Assembly: GCF_963665245.1 (NCBI RefSeq)
Contig: NZ_OY762269.1
Span: 1,178,001 to 1,242,000 of the forward strand
Direction of reading: 5' to 3'
DNA from: an uncultured Paludibaculum sp.
GTDB lineage: Bacteria > Acidobacteriota > Terriglobia > Bryobacterales > Bryobacteraceae
DNA length: 64,000 bases
This document shows positions 50,614 to 59,207 of this stretch, one piece after another. A program made the position numbers and the translations under genes. The notes under the pieces are model-generated. The model did no database searches, had not been told where the DNA came from, and was given only the letters and a program-made list of their open reading frames with translations. Within the stretch, counting starts at the first letter, position 1; each line of letters begins with the position of its first letter.

Positions 50614-51719
50614 TTGAGCCCCGCCTCCGTTTCCTGAATGATGTAGTCCACGACGGCCTTCAGGTCGCCGGTTTCGTGGAAGACCTTCAGTTGTCTGTCG
50701 GCGCCAGTACCCTCTTCCAGGATTTTTCGCAGATAGTTGATCTCGTCGAGGCTGCCTAGTTCTTCGGCCACCGGTGTCACCATCTGGAAGTACTCCTCCA
50801 TCAGGTCTCGGAATGGCAGTTCGATCCGTTTTCCGAAGTCGATGAGTTTACCGTTGATGCCATAGCGGACGGCGCGCCACTTGTTCTCCATGAGCAGCAT
50901 ACGGCGATAGAGGCGGAAGCCCTGGTTGTTGGAGTGCAGCTTCCACAACATGACGACGGTGGCCTGGATGAGGGCGGCCAGGGCGATGGTTTCGTCGAGC
51001 CGCATGGGCAGGTCGCAGATGCGGAACTCGATGGTGGAGAACGTCGGGTGCGGCCGCAGATCCCACCAGATCTTCTTGGCGTTGTCGATGCAGCCGGTCT
51101 GGATGAGCAGGTTCACCAGGCTCTCGTACTCGCCGTAGCTCTGGAAGTAGTCGGGGATGTTGGTTCTGGGGAATTTATCGAAGACCTTACAGCGGTAGCT
51201 GCGCAGGCCCGTCTCGTCGCCCAGCCAGAAAGGCGAATTGGTGGAGAGGGCCAGGATGTGCGGCAGGAAGTAGCGGGCCGCATTCATGATGTGGATGGCC
51301 GTCTCGCGGTCCTCGATGCCGACGTGGACGTGGAGGCCGAAGATCAGATTGGCACGCGCGACATTCTGCATGTCCTCGACGATGACGCGGTAGCGCTCGT
51401 CCGGGTAGATGCTCTGATTCCGCCAGTGGGAGAAGGGATGCGTCGCGGCCGCCGCCAGGCGGAGTCCGTTGGCCTTGGCCAGTTCCACCATGTGACGGCG
51501 AATGGTGGTGATCTCGGCCCGGGCCTCCTGGATGTTGTGACAGATCTCGGTGCCGACCTCGACCACGCACTGGTGCATCTCGGGCTTGACGCGTTCCCGC
51601 AGCACCAGTTTGCCCTGCTCGATCATCTCGGCGTCGATGTGGCTGCGGAGCTCCCGCGTGACCGGATCGACGGTCATGTACTCTTCTTCAATGCCGATGG
51701 TGAAGCTTGGGCGCGTCAT
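50610..51719 (-). CDS. GCS2/YbdK-family carboxylate-amine ligase
   Basis: A 369-residue enzyme of the glutamate-cysteine ligase type 2 family. The opening motif FTIGIEEEYMTVDPVTREL (residues about 6-24) holds the metal-binding glutamates. Further blocks are VVEVGTEICHNIQEA, NLIFGLHVHVGIEDRETAIH, STNSPFWLGDETGLRSYRCKVF and TIEFRICDLPMRLDE. Such enzymes join a glutamate-type gamma or alpha carboxylate to an amine using ATP. A good AAGGAG site precedes the ATG at 51719. It lies 19 bp after the ATP-grasp gene and overlaps the aminopeptidase gene. Confidence 0.9.
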   Translation of the reverse strand: MTRPSFTIGIEEEYMTVDPVTRELRSHIDAEMIEQGKLVLRERVKPEMHQCVVEVGTEICHNIQEARAEITTIRRHMVELAKANGLRLAAAATHPFSHWRNQSIYPDERYRVIVEDMQNVARANLIFGLHVHVGIEDRETAIHIMNAARYFLPHILALSTNSPFWLGDETGLRSYRCKVFDKFPRTNIPDYFQSYGEYESLVNLLIQTGCIDNAKKIWWDLRPHPTFSTIEFRICDLPMRLDETIALAALIQATVVMLWKLHSNNQGFRLYRRMLLMENKWRAVRYGINGKLIDFGKRIELPFRDLMEEYFQMVTPVAEELGSLDEINYLRKILEEGTGADRQLKVFHETGDLKAVVDYIIQETEAGLN

Positions 51720-51738
51720 GCAGGTCTCCTTGTTCGTC

Positions 51739-52680
51739 CTATCGCTGGCCGCCGGCCAGGAAGCGGCCCCAGTGGAAGTCGTCCTGGGGTAGTGCGGGGC
51801 TTAGGGCCGTGGCAATGGCCAGGTCGGCCATGGCCTCCAGGATCCACTCGAAGTTCTCTTCACCGACGGAAAAGCGGTCGGCGTCGGGTGCCGGATTCAG
51901 GTAGTCAATCGCGTAGGGGACGCCATCGCGTACGGCGAACTCCACGGTGTTCATGTCGTACCCCAGGGCCCGGCACAACTTCAGGGCGTCGGCCACGATC
52001 CGGTCGTAGAGGGGCGACTGCTTCGGGTCGGCCTCCCTCACGTAGCGCTGCTCATGGGGGAGGCGGGGGTCGTAGGCCATCACGTGCACCTTCTCGCGGC
52101 CGATGACGTAGCAACGGTAGTAGTCGGTGAAGTCGATGCACTCCTGCAGCACCATGCCCAGGTCGCCGGTTTCGTTGTAGGACATGAGCAGTTCGTCGGG
52201 CGTGTTTACCTTGTAGACGTTGCGCCAGCCGCCGCCCAAATGGGGCTTCATGAATGCGGGAAAGCCAATGTAGTCAAATACTTCTTCCCAGTTGAGTGGG
52301 TACATCAGGTTGCGCATCGATTGCGACGTGGTGCCCGGCGGATGGGAGTGGTGGGGCAGCATCACGGTTTTGGGTACGGCTACCCCAATCTGCTCGCCCA
52401 GGGCGTAGTTGAAGAACTTGTCGTCCGCGCTCCACCAGAACGGGTTGTTGATCACCTTGGTCCCATGCAGGATGGCATTGCGGAGGTAGGCCCGGTAGAA
52501 CGGGATGTCGTGCGAAATCCTGTCGATGATGACCTCATAGCCGCTGGGCCGGTCCATCCGGAAGGCCCCGGTCATCAGGCTCTCCGCCACGACGCCGTCG
52601 ACTTTCCGCGCGTTGATGCGCTCCACCAGCGCCATGGGGAAGGTGTTCTCCATCCCGTACAAAAGCCCGATCCTCTTCAT
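51739..52680 (-). CDS. RimK-like ATP-grasp ligase
   Basis: A 313-residue ATP-grasp protein. It has an N-terminal domain (GLLYGMENTFPMALVERINA), then NPFWWSADDKFFNYALGEQIG with the hinge region, VAVPKTVMLPHH and FPAFMKPHLGGGWRNVYKV (the ATP-lid Gly-rich segment, about residues 145-163). The C-terminal metal-binding region follows with LGYDMNTVEFAVRDGVPYAIDYLNPAPD (Glu and Asn ligands). It resembles the ligases that add amino acids to peptides or to glutamate-like acceptors; the substrate is unknown. Two start codons are adjacent (GTG 52683, ATG 52680); GGAGG lies 8 bp before the ATG. It lies 33 bp downstream of the esterase gene. Confidence 0.85.
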   Translation of the reverse strand: MKRIGLLYGMENTFPMALVERINARKVDGVVAESLMTGAFRMDRPSGYEVIIDRISHDIPFYRAYLRNAILHGTKVINNPFWWSADDKFFNYALGEQIGVAVPKTVMLPHHSHPPGTTSQSMRNLMYPLNWEEVFDYIGFPAFMKPHLGGGWRNVYKVNTPDELLMSYNETGDLGMVLQECIDFTDYYRCYVIGREKVHVMAYDPRLPHEQRYVREADPKQSPLYDRIVADALKLCRALGYDMNTVEFAVRDGVPYAIDYLNPAPDADRFSVGEENFEWILEAMADLAIATALSPALPQDDFHWGRFLAGGQR

Positions 52681-52713
52681 CACTTCGTCCTCCGTTGAAG
52701 ATGAGTCAGCGTT

Positions 52714-53430
52714 CTAGCTAAGGTACTTCCTGGACATCAACTGCCACAAGGGCCAATCGTGAACGGCACCCAGACCCCAGAAGTCGAACCAGTGCGGGAT
52801 GCCTTTGGCATCGAAGATGGCCGAGATGCGGCGGTTGGCCTCCAGGCAGATGTCGTGCTCACCGGCGCCGAACACCCAGCGAATCTCACGGCGGTACTGA
52901 TCCAGGTACCAGGCGTCCGATAGGTTGGGCACGAAGTCCACCGGGTTATTGAAGTAACAGGTGTCGTCGTAGTAACCGTCGAGAAACGACTTAATGTCAT
53001 ACGCGCCGGACATGGAGACGCAGGTGTGGACGCAGTCGGGATGGCGGAGCGCGAAGTTCGTGCAATGGTAGCCTCCGAAGCTGCAGCCGGTGACGGCGAT
53101 TCGATGATGACCGGTGCGGGACCGCATGAGGGGTAGTACTTCGTTGAGGAGGTACTCTTCGTACTGTACGTGCCGCCGTGCGCGGTCGGCGGGGTGGATG
53201 CCGCGGTTGTACCAACTCTCCGAGTCGACGCTGTCGACGCAGAACAGCATTCTCTGGCCCGTATCTAGCTGCCAACGAAGGGCTTCCACCATTCCTCGAT
53301 CCTCGTATTCAAAGAATCGGCCCATGGAACTGGGGAACACCAGCGTCGGCGTACCCCCGTGCCCGAACAGCAGCAGATCCATTCCTCGCCCGAGGCGCTG
53401 GCTGTACCAGTTGTGATATTCGCGATTCAT
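52714..53430 (-). CDS. Esterase-D-like alpha/beta hydrolase, first gene of the ligase operon
   Basis: A 238-residue alpha/beta hydrolase of the putative-esterase family. FGHGGTPTLVFPSSMG (residues about 22-37) contains the oxyanion region; the nucleophile elbow is VTGCSFGGYH, and the late histidine is in GAVHDWPLW. Asp may be in VFGAGEHDICLE. There is no signal peptide, so it acts in the cytoplasm. It could release or transfer the acyl product of the ligases, or hydrolyse an ester precursor (inference). The ATG at 53430 is preferred over an upstream TTG. It is the first of six coupled genes down to 48084. Confidence 0.8.
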   Translation of the reverse strand: MNREYHNWYSQRLGRGMDLLLFGHGGTPTLVFPSSMGRFFEYEDRGMVEALRWQLDTGQRMLFCVDSVDSESWYNRGIHPADRARRHVQYEEYLLNEVLPLMRSRTGHHRIAVTGCSFGGYHCTNFALRHPDCVHTCVSMSGAYDIKSFLDGYYDDTCYFNNPVDFVPNLSDAWYLDQYRREIRWVFGAGEHDICLEANRRISAIFDAKGIPHWFDFWGLGAVHDWPLWQLMSRKYLS

Positions 53431-53599
53431 GAACGGCCCCGGTGGCAAGCCCCTTCCCGAGAGATTCTCCCAGTGTAGAGCAGGCGATTCGTCTCCGGAG
53501 GCCGGTTGGGGACGATCCCCCTCATGTTTTCAGTAAAACCTTTGTCAGCTTGCCTACACAACGCTCAACTTTCTCGGCCAATCCGTCGATACACCCGAT

Positions 53600-56500
53600 A
53601 TGGACATGCGTGCGAGCAGAGTCTGGCTCACGGCTTGCTTGGCAGGACTCTGCCTGGCGCCGAGCGCGCTCGCCCAAAAGTTTGCTTTTCAGGAGTTTGG
53701 CTATGCGGATGGCCTGCTGAATCTGGCGGTTGAGCAGGTGATCCAGGATAGGGACGGGTTTCTCTGGGTCGGTACCCAGAACGGACTATACCGTTTTGAT
53801 GGCCACAGCTTTACCGAGTTCGGTGCCAAGGATGGCGTCCCGGCCACCTCGCTGCAGTCTCTGCACCAGAGTCCGGATGGGACGTTGTGGCTGGGCACTC
53901 AGGTGGGTCTGTGGATGCAGAACGGCACCCGGTTTGAGCGCGTGGATATCGCGCCGGCGAAGAAGGTGGTGGGCGCCCAGGGCGTGGCTTCGGACCGTTC
54001 GGGACGGGTCTATGTGGCGACGCCCGCCGGCCTATTGATTGGCAATCGAGGGAAGCAAGGCGACTGGAACTTCCACTATGCAACCGGAGTGAAAAGCCGG
54101 GTCGCCAGCGTCATGGTGAACGGTCGCGATGAGGTCTGGTTTGGCTGCCTCAACTCCATCTGCCGGTTGGAGGGCGAAACCGAAGTGCCGGCCGCCAAGT
54201 GGTCTGAGCCGCCCAAGGAACCATGGCAGTACATGCTGGAGGATGCGGACGGCAACCTCTGGGTTCGGAGCCACTCCTTTGTGATGGTTCGGCGGGCTGG
54301 AGCCGATGTTTTTGTGCCCGTGCCTTGCGACCGGTCGCTGAGCAGTCCATGGGTCCCGCAGTTGGCTTTGGACAACAAAGGGCGACTGCTCGTGCCTCTC
54401 AAGGAAGGGTTCGCGATTCTGGAGGGCACGAAATGGCACTTTGTGACCAGGGCGCAGGGGCTGGCCGCGAACGACGTTTCCATGATCTTCCGGGACAAAG
54501 ACGGGGCCATGTGGGTGGGCCTATTGGGCCGCGGCCTTTTTCGCTGGATCGGGTACGGTGAGTGGGAAGGCTACACCTACACGGAGGGGCTGAACGACGA
54601 ACTCGTCTGGCAGATCCTTCCGGACGGGCGCGGCTCCATCTGGGTGGCTACGCGAGGGGGACTCTATCGAGGGCGGCGGCAGCCGGAGAGCTACCATTTC
54701 GATCCGATTCCGGCTCTGCGTGGCGAGGAGATCCAATCGCTAATCATGGATCGTGATGGGAGTCTGTGGGCCGGACTGCGCGGCTCTGGGATGGCCCATG
54801 TGCATCCCGAGACGGGACGCGTCGAGCGCTACCCACTCCCCGAACTGGCCCCGAACAACTATATCTCCCACATCGAGATCGACCGCGATGGCCGCCTGTG
54901 GCTCTCGGCCACGACGAAGAACGGGCTCTTCATCTTCGACCGGACGACCCATCACTTTCAACCAGTAGCGGTTCCTGGCGCGGACAAACAGGGCCTGACC
55001 ATGAAGATCATGCGAAACGGCGAGATCTGGTACGGGACCAAGGAGGGGCTGTTCCGGCGGACGCAGGGGCGCTGGCTCCGATACGGCGACAAGGAGGGTC
55101 TCAAGTCCGAGGGAGTCTGGTCTTTGGGCGAGGGGCCGGACGGGACGATCTGGATCGCCTACCAGACCGGCATGGGCCTGACGAGAGCTGTGCGCGACGG
55201 CGATAAACTGCGATTCTCCCATCTCACGCCCGCCGATGGACTGCCCTCCAACCAGGTCTATTTCACGCGTTTCGACATGAAGGGCAACATGTGGGTGGGC
55301 AGCGATCGCGGCGTCGGGGTATTTGACGGAAAGCAGTGGGCGCAATACAGGCGGGGCGACGGGTTGGTTTGGGATGACTGCAATTCGGATGCTTTCGCCT
55401 CCGAACCGGATGGGACGGTGTGGATTGGCACCAGCGCCGGGCTCTCCCGCTTCCATGAGTCCGAGGTGAAGGCGACTACGGGGGCGCCCCGCGTCGTTCT
55501 CACTTCAGTGCAACTGGGCGGGCACCCTCAATCCCTGCTCACCAAGGCCGAGGTGGACTACCGGTGGAACACGTTGCTGGTCCGATTCGCCGTTCTGTCT
55601 TTTTCCCGGCCGTCCAGTCAGCGCTTCCGGTACAGGGTCGTCGGGCTCTCGTCGGAATGGCAGAACACCGCTCAGCGTGAGATGCAGTTTGCCGAGATGC
55701 CGCCTGGACACTACCGGCTGGAGGTCTACGGCTTTGACGGCTACAAGGAATGGAGCCGCGAGCCCGCCGTGTTCTCCTTCACGATCATGCCGCCGTGGTG
55801 GGCCAATCGATACCTGCAGGGACTGGTGGTTCTCCTCTTGATTGCGGCCGGCGCCTGGCGCGTCCAACGTGCGAAGACCCAACATCGGGAAGAGACGGAG
55901 AGACTGGAGCGGGCGGTGGAGGAGCGCACACGCCAACTGCGGACGGAAAAAGAGAAGAGCGACCGCGCCAACCGGCTAAAGGACGAGTTCCTCGCCAATG
56001 TCAGCCACGAGATCCGCACGCCGATGAACGGAATCCTCGGCATGACCGAACTGGCGCTGGGTACTGCCCTTACGACGGAGCAGCAGGAGTACCTCGAGAC
56101 CGTGAAGATCTCGGCCGATAGCCTGCTCGCCCTGCTGAACGACATCCTCGACCTTTCGAAGATCGAAGCCGGATTCATGGAGATTGGGCGGGAGGAGTTC
56201 CCGCTGCGGGAAACCGTCCAACAGGCCGTGCGCACACTGGCCGGCCGCGCTGCCGCCAGGCGTCTGGAACTGAAGTGCACCTTCGATCCCGCGCTGCCCA
56301 ATCGGATGATGGGCGATTCGTCACGGCTGCGCCAGGTGCTGCTGAACCTGCTGGGCAACGCGTTGAAGTTCACCGAAACGGGGTCGGTGTCGCTGCGTGT
56401 CGCGCTCGAGCAGGCGGTGGACACCGCGGCCGAGGTTCGCTTCGAGGTCCAGGATACGGGCATCGGCATTCCGCTGGAGCAGCAGAAGTTGATCTTCGAA

Positions 56501-57112
56501 GCCTTCCGGCAGGCGGACGGCTCTGTCACGCGCCGCTATGGCGGCACCGGACTGGGGCTGGCCATCTCCGCGAAGATCGTCGATGGCATGGGCGGACGGC
56601 TGGAGGTCGAAAGCGAGCCGGGCAAGGGCAGCACCTTCCGGTTCTGGGTCAGGCTGCAGATTGTGGCGCCGGCCGAGCCGGCCATACCGTCCCGCTTGGA
56701 ACCCCGGGCTGAGGCTCAGGTGCCCGGCCGCCTCAAAGTGCTGGTCGCCGAGGACAATCCGGTCAACCGCAAACTCGTTGAGCGTCTGATGAGCAAGCGT
56801 GGCCATGAGGTGGTTGCGGTTTCGGACGGCAAGCAGGCCGTGGACAGAGTGTCCAATGAACCATTCGACGTCGTTCTCATGGACGTCCAGATGCCCGGCA
56901 TGGATGGGTTGGAAGCCACGCGTCAGATCCGCAACCTGGAGATCGCGCTGGGCCGCCACGTCCCGATTCTGGCCCTCACCGCGAACGCCATGAAGGGCGA
57001 CGAAGGGCTGTGCCTCGAGGCGGGAATGGACGGCTTTCTCACCAAGCCCTACGAGGCCGAAAAGCTGTTCGGCGTTATCGATGATATGACCCGCCGCAAT
57101 CAGACCGTCTGA
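53600..57112 (+). CDS. Hybrid sensor histidine kinase with two-component-regulator propeller and receiver domain
   Basis: An 1170-residue protein with a signal peptide (about residues 1-25). Residues about 30-620 form the periplasmic sensor propeller with repeated WVGTQNGLYRFDGHSF-type blades. A Y_Y_Y domain follows (FRYRVVGLSSEWQ, PGHYRLEVYGFDGYKEWS), then one transmembrane helix (about 730-752), a coiled coil, HisKA (NVSHEIRTPMNGILGMTEL, His803), an ATPase domain (FEVQDTGIGIPLE, GTGLGLAISAKIVDGMGG) and a receiver domain (LVAEDNPVNRK, LMDVQMPGMDGLEATR with Asp1095). The plan resembles Bacteroides hybrid two-component systems but lacks a DNA-binding domain. It faces away from the ligase operon across 169 bp, which may be a shared regulatory region. 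Confidence 0.88.
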   Translation: MDMRASRVWLTACLAGLCLAPSALAQKFAFQEFGYADGLLNLAVEQVIQDRDGFLWVGTQNGLYRFDGHSFTEFGAKDGVPATSLQSLHQSPDGTLWLGTQVGLWMQNGTRFERVDIAPAKKVVGAQGVASDRSGRVYVATPAGLLIGNRGKQGDWNFHYATGVKSRVASVMVNGRDEVWFGCLNSICRLEGETEVPAAKWSEPPKEPWQYMLEDADGNLWVRSHSFVMVRRAGADVFVPVPCDRSLSSPWVPQLALDNKGRLLVPLKEGFAILEGTKWHFVTRAQGLAANDVSMIFRDKDGAMWVGLLGRGLFRWIGYGEWEGYTYTEGLNDELVWQILPDGRGSIWVATRGGLYRGRRQPESYHFDPIPALRGEEIQSLIMDRDGSLWAGLRGSGMAHVHPETGRVERYPLPELAPNNYISHIEIDRDGRLWLSATTKNGLFIFDRTTHHFQPVAVPGADKQGLTMKIMRNGEIWYGTKEGLFRRTQGRWLRYGDKEGLKSEGVWSLGEGPDGTIWIAYQTGMGLTRAVRDGDKLRFSHLTPADGLPSNQVYFTRFDMKGNMWVGSDRGVGVFDGKQWAQYRRGDGLVWDDCNSDAFASEPDGTVWIGTSAGLSRFHESEVKATTGAPRVVLTSVQLGGHPQSLLTKAEVDYRWNTLLVRFAVLSFSRPSSQRFRYRVVGLSSEWQNTAQREMQFAEMPPGHYRLEVYGFDGYKEWSREPAVFSFTIMPPWWANRYLQGLVVLLLIAAGAWRVQRAKTQHREETERLERAVEERTRQLRTEKEKSDRANRLKDEFLANVSHEIRTPMNGILGMTELALGTALTTEQQEYLETVKISADSLLALLNDILDLSKIEAGFMEIGREEFPLRETVQQAVRTLAGRAAARRLELKCTFDPALPNRMMGDSSRLRQVLLNLLGNALKFTETGSVSLRVALEQAVDTAAEVRFEVQDTGIGIPLEQQKLIFEAFRQADGSVTRRYGGTGLGLAISAKIVDGMGGRLEVESEPGKGSTFRFWVRLQIVAPAEPAIPSRLEPRAEAQVPGRLKVLVAEDNPVNRKLVERLMSKRGHEVVAVSDGKQAVDRVSNEPFDVVLMDVQMPGMDGLEATRQIRNLEIALGRHVPILALTANAMKGDEGLCLEAGMDGFLTKPYEAEKLFGVIDDMTRRNQTV

Positions 57113-57147
57113 AGCCAACGCCTGTCGCGTGCTAGTGTTCGATAGAT

Positions 57148-58422
57148 ATGGCTTCCGCATCGAACCGCTGGTGGATTCACGAAGATTGGTTGGCTGTCTG
57201 GCTGGGGTTGGCGAGCTTGGTGCTCGTTCCGCTGGGGCTAAGGCCCGCTCTGCCCGCTTTCAAATGGGCGAATACGGCGGCACTGAGTAATATCTTCGCG
57301 ACCGCAAACATCCAGACCTCGCTCATCCTGTGTGCCGTGCTCTTCGTGATGGCCCTGCCTGGCGCCCTGGCTCTGGGCGCGAAGGCCGGACGCTTCGCCC
57401 TCGGATTTATTGTGGTCTTCAGTCTGAGCTGGGTCGCTCAATTGATCGCCGGCAACAGCGTCGCCTCCTACTGGGGCATCGAATACGTCATTTTCGCTCT
57501 ACTTCTGGGGCTGTTCTTCAGCAACGTGATCGGGTGTCCGGCCTGGTTGATGGAAGCCGTGCGCACAGAGTATTTCATTAAGAGCGGACTGGTGATTATG
57601 GGCGCCACCATCCTCTTCCAGGACATCGTGGAGGCCGGTTTCCTGGGCATGCTGCAGGCGGTGCTGGTAGTCTGCGTGGTCTGGTACTTCAGCTTCTGGC
57701 TGTGCCGCCGCATGAAACTGGACGACGAGTTCTCCGCCATGCTCTCGACGGCCGTCTCCATCTGTGGGGTCAGCGCCGCTATTGCCGCCTGTGGAGCCAT
57801 TCAGGGCGATCGCCGCCGCCTGAGCTACGTGGCCAGCATCGTCCTCATCGTCGCCGTGCCGATGATCGTGATTCAGCCCTGGCTCATCAAGACGATGGGC
57901 TTGTCCGATGCCGTGGGGGGCGCCTGGTTGGGCGGCACCCTCGATACCACCGGTAGCGTGGTGGCCGCCGGCTCACTGATTAGCGAAGCCGCCATGAAGA
58001 TCGGCACTATCGTGAAGTTCTCGCAGAATCTGCTCATCGGCGTGGCTGCGTTCCTGCTCTCCATCTGGTGGTCGATGAAGGCGGGCAACGGCAACCAGAC
58101 AAAGACCAGCGCGCGCGTGATCTGGGAACGGTTCCCCAAGTTCGTTCTTGGGTTCGTCGCGGCCTCGCTCGCTTACAGCTTCCTGGTCGACCCGGCCATT
58201 GTGAAGGCCACGAAGGGCACCATTACGGGGCTGCGCACCGCCTGGTTCGCTCTCGCCTTCGCCTGCATCGGGCTGGAGACCAAGTTCACTGACCTGTTGA
58301 CGATGGAGAACGGCCGGCCCTTCTTTGCGTTCCTGGGTGCGCAAACGGCCAACGTCATCTGGACCCTGATCCTCGCCTGGCTGATCTTCGGCGGCTTCTT
58401 CTTTGCCGTTCCGAAGATCTGA
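57148..58422 (+). CDS. YeiH-family putative sulfate exporter/membrane protein (UPF0324)
   Basis: A 424-residue integral membrane protein with about ten hydrophobic segments spread over the length. The UPF0324 signature is visible: IKSGLVIMGATILFQDIVEAG near residue 145, SICGVSAAIAACGAI and AWLGGTLDTTGSVVAAGSLI. The family is named for its putative sulfate export, but no transport activity is proven here. It follows the hybrid kinase gene by 35 bp on the same strand and converges with the LytTR gene 5 bp away. Confidence 0.85.
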   Translation: MASASNRWWIHEDWLAVWLGLASLVLVPLGLRPALPAFKWANTAALSNIFATANIQTSLILCAVLFVMALPGALALGAKAGRFALGFIVVFSLSWVAQLIAGNSVASYWGIEYVIFALLLGLFFSNVIGCPAWLMEAVRTEYFIKSGLVIMGATILFQDIVEAGFLGMLQAVLVVCVVWYFSFWLCRRMKLDDEFSAMLSTAVSICGVSAAIAACGAIQGDRRRLSYVASIVLIVAVPMIVIQPWLIKTMGLSDAVGGAWLGGTLDTTGSVVAAGSLISEAAMKIGTIVKFSQNLLIGVAAFLLSIWWSMKAGNGNQTKTSARVIWERFPKFVLGFVAASLAYSFLVDPAIVKATKGTITGLRTAWFALAFACIGLETKFTDLLTMENGRPFFAFLGAQTANVIWTLILAWLIFGGFFFAVPKI

Positions 58423-58427
58423 GCCGA

Positions 58428-59207
58428 CTACAGGAATCCCAGCCGCCGCCGGTATCCTCGGCTGATCTTGAGCTCCGTACCGTCCGAAAGGATGGCGCGG
58501 TGCTCGCCGTCGACGCCCAGTTGGACTTCCCGGATCCGGTCGACGTTGACGATGGTGGAGCGATGGACGCGGACAAATCGCTCTGGATCCATGCTGCGCT
58601 CCATCTCGGCCATGGACTGCCGTACGAGATGTGCGCGCCCGCCGACATGCAGCCGGACATAGTAGTCGGCCGCCTCGATCCAGTCGATCTCAGGCGCCCG
58701 CACCAGCACCAGCCGGTTGCCGGTGCGGACGATGAAGCGGTCGGTAAACGCAGCCTCGCCCTCTTTCACCGACCCGGGCCGGGCCGCCGCCAAAGCTAGC
58801 AGACGCTCTCCCAGTTGTTCCATCTCGCGGCACCTCACTTGTCTCTTGGCGTTCTCCAGCGCCTTCGCGAATCGCTCGTCGTCGAAAGGCTTCAGGACGT
58901 AGTCCACGGCCTGGACCTCAAACGCCCGAATGGCGTGCTGGTCGTAGGCCGTCACAAACACGATCACCGGCATCCGGTCGGGATCCAGCGTGGCAATCAC
59001 GTCGAACCCGTCGGCCTCGGGCATTTGGACGTCCAGGAAGACGAGGTCCGGGTCCAGCTTAGGGATGTCTTCCATCGCTTCCAGACCGCTGGCGCTCTCC
59101 CCGGCAATCTCGATCTCCGGGTCGCACTCCAGCAGCAGCCGCAGATTCTTGCGCGCCAAGGGCTCGTCGTCCACCAGCAGAGCCCGGATGCGGGTTGCGC
59201 CGCTCAT
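58428..59207 (-). CDS. LytTR-family response regulator (second pair)
   Basis: A 259-residue protein: receiver domain (about residues 7-120, Asp13-Asp14, phosphoacceptor Asp59 in LVFLDVQMP, FVTAYD, VLKPFD) and LytTR DNA-binding domain (about 155-255: VRTGNRLVLVRAPEIDWIEA, FVRVHRSTIVNVDRI, LKISRGYRRRL). Its ATG overlaps the stop of the kinase gene by 4 bp (ATGA). The expected partner is that LytS-type kinase. It is the last gene of the DJ-1/kinase/regulator transcript and converges with the YeiH-family gene. Confidence 0.88.
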   Translation of the reverse strand: MSGATRIRALLVDDEPLARKNLRLLLECDPEIEIAGESASGLEAMEDIPKLDPDLVFLDVQMPEADGFDVIATLDPDRMPVIVFVTAYDQHAIRAFEVQAVDYVLKPFDDERFAKALENAKRQVRCREMEQLGERLLALAAARPGSVKEGEAAFTDRFIVRTGNRLVLVRAPEIDWIEAADYYVRLHVGGRAHLVRQSMAEMERSMDPERFVRVHRSTIVNVDRIREVQLGVDGEHRAILSDGTELKISRGYRRRLGFL

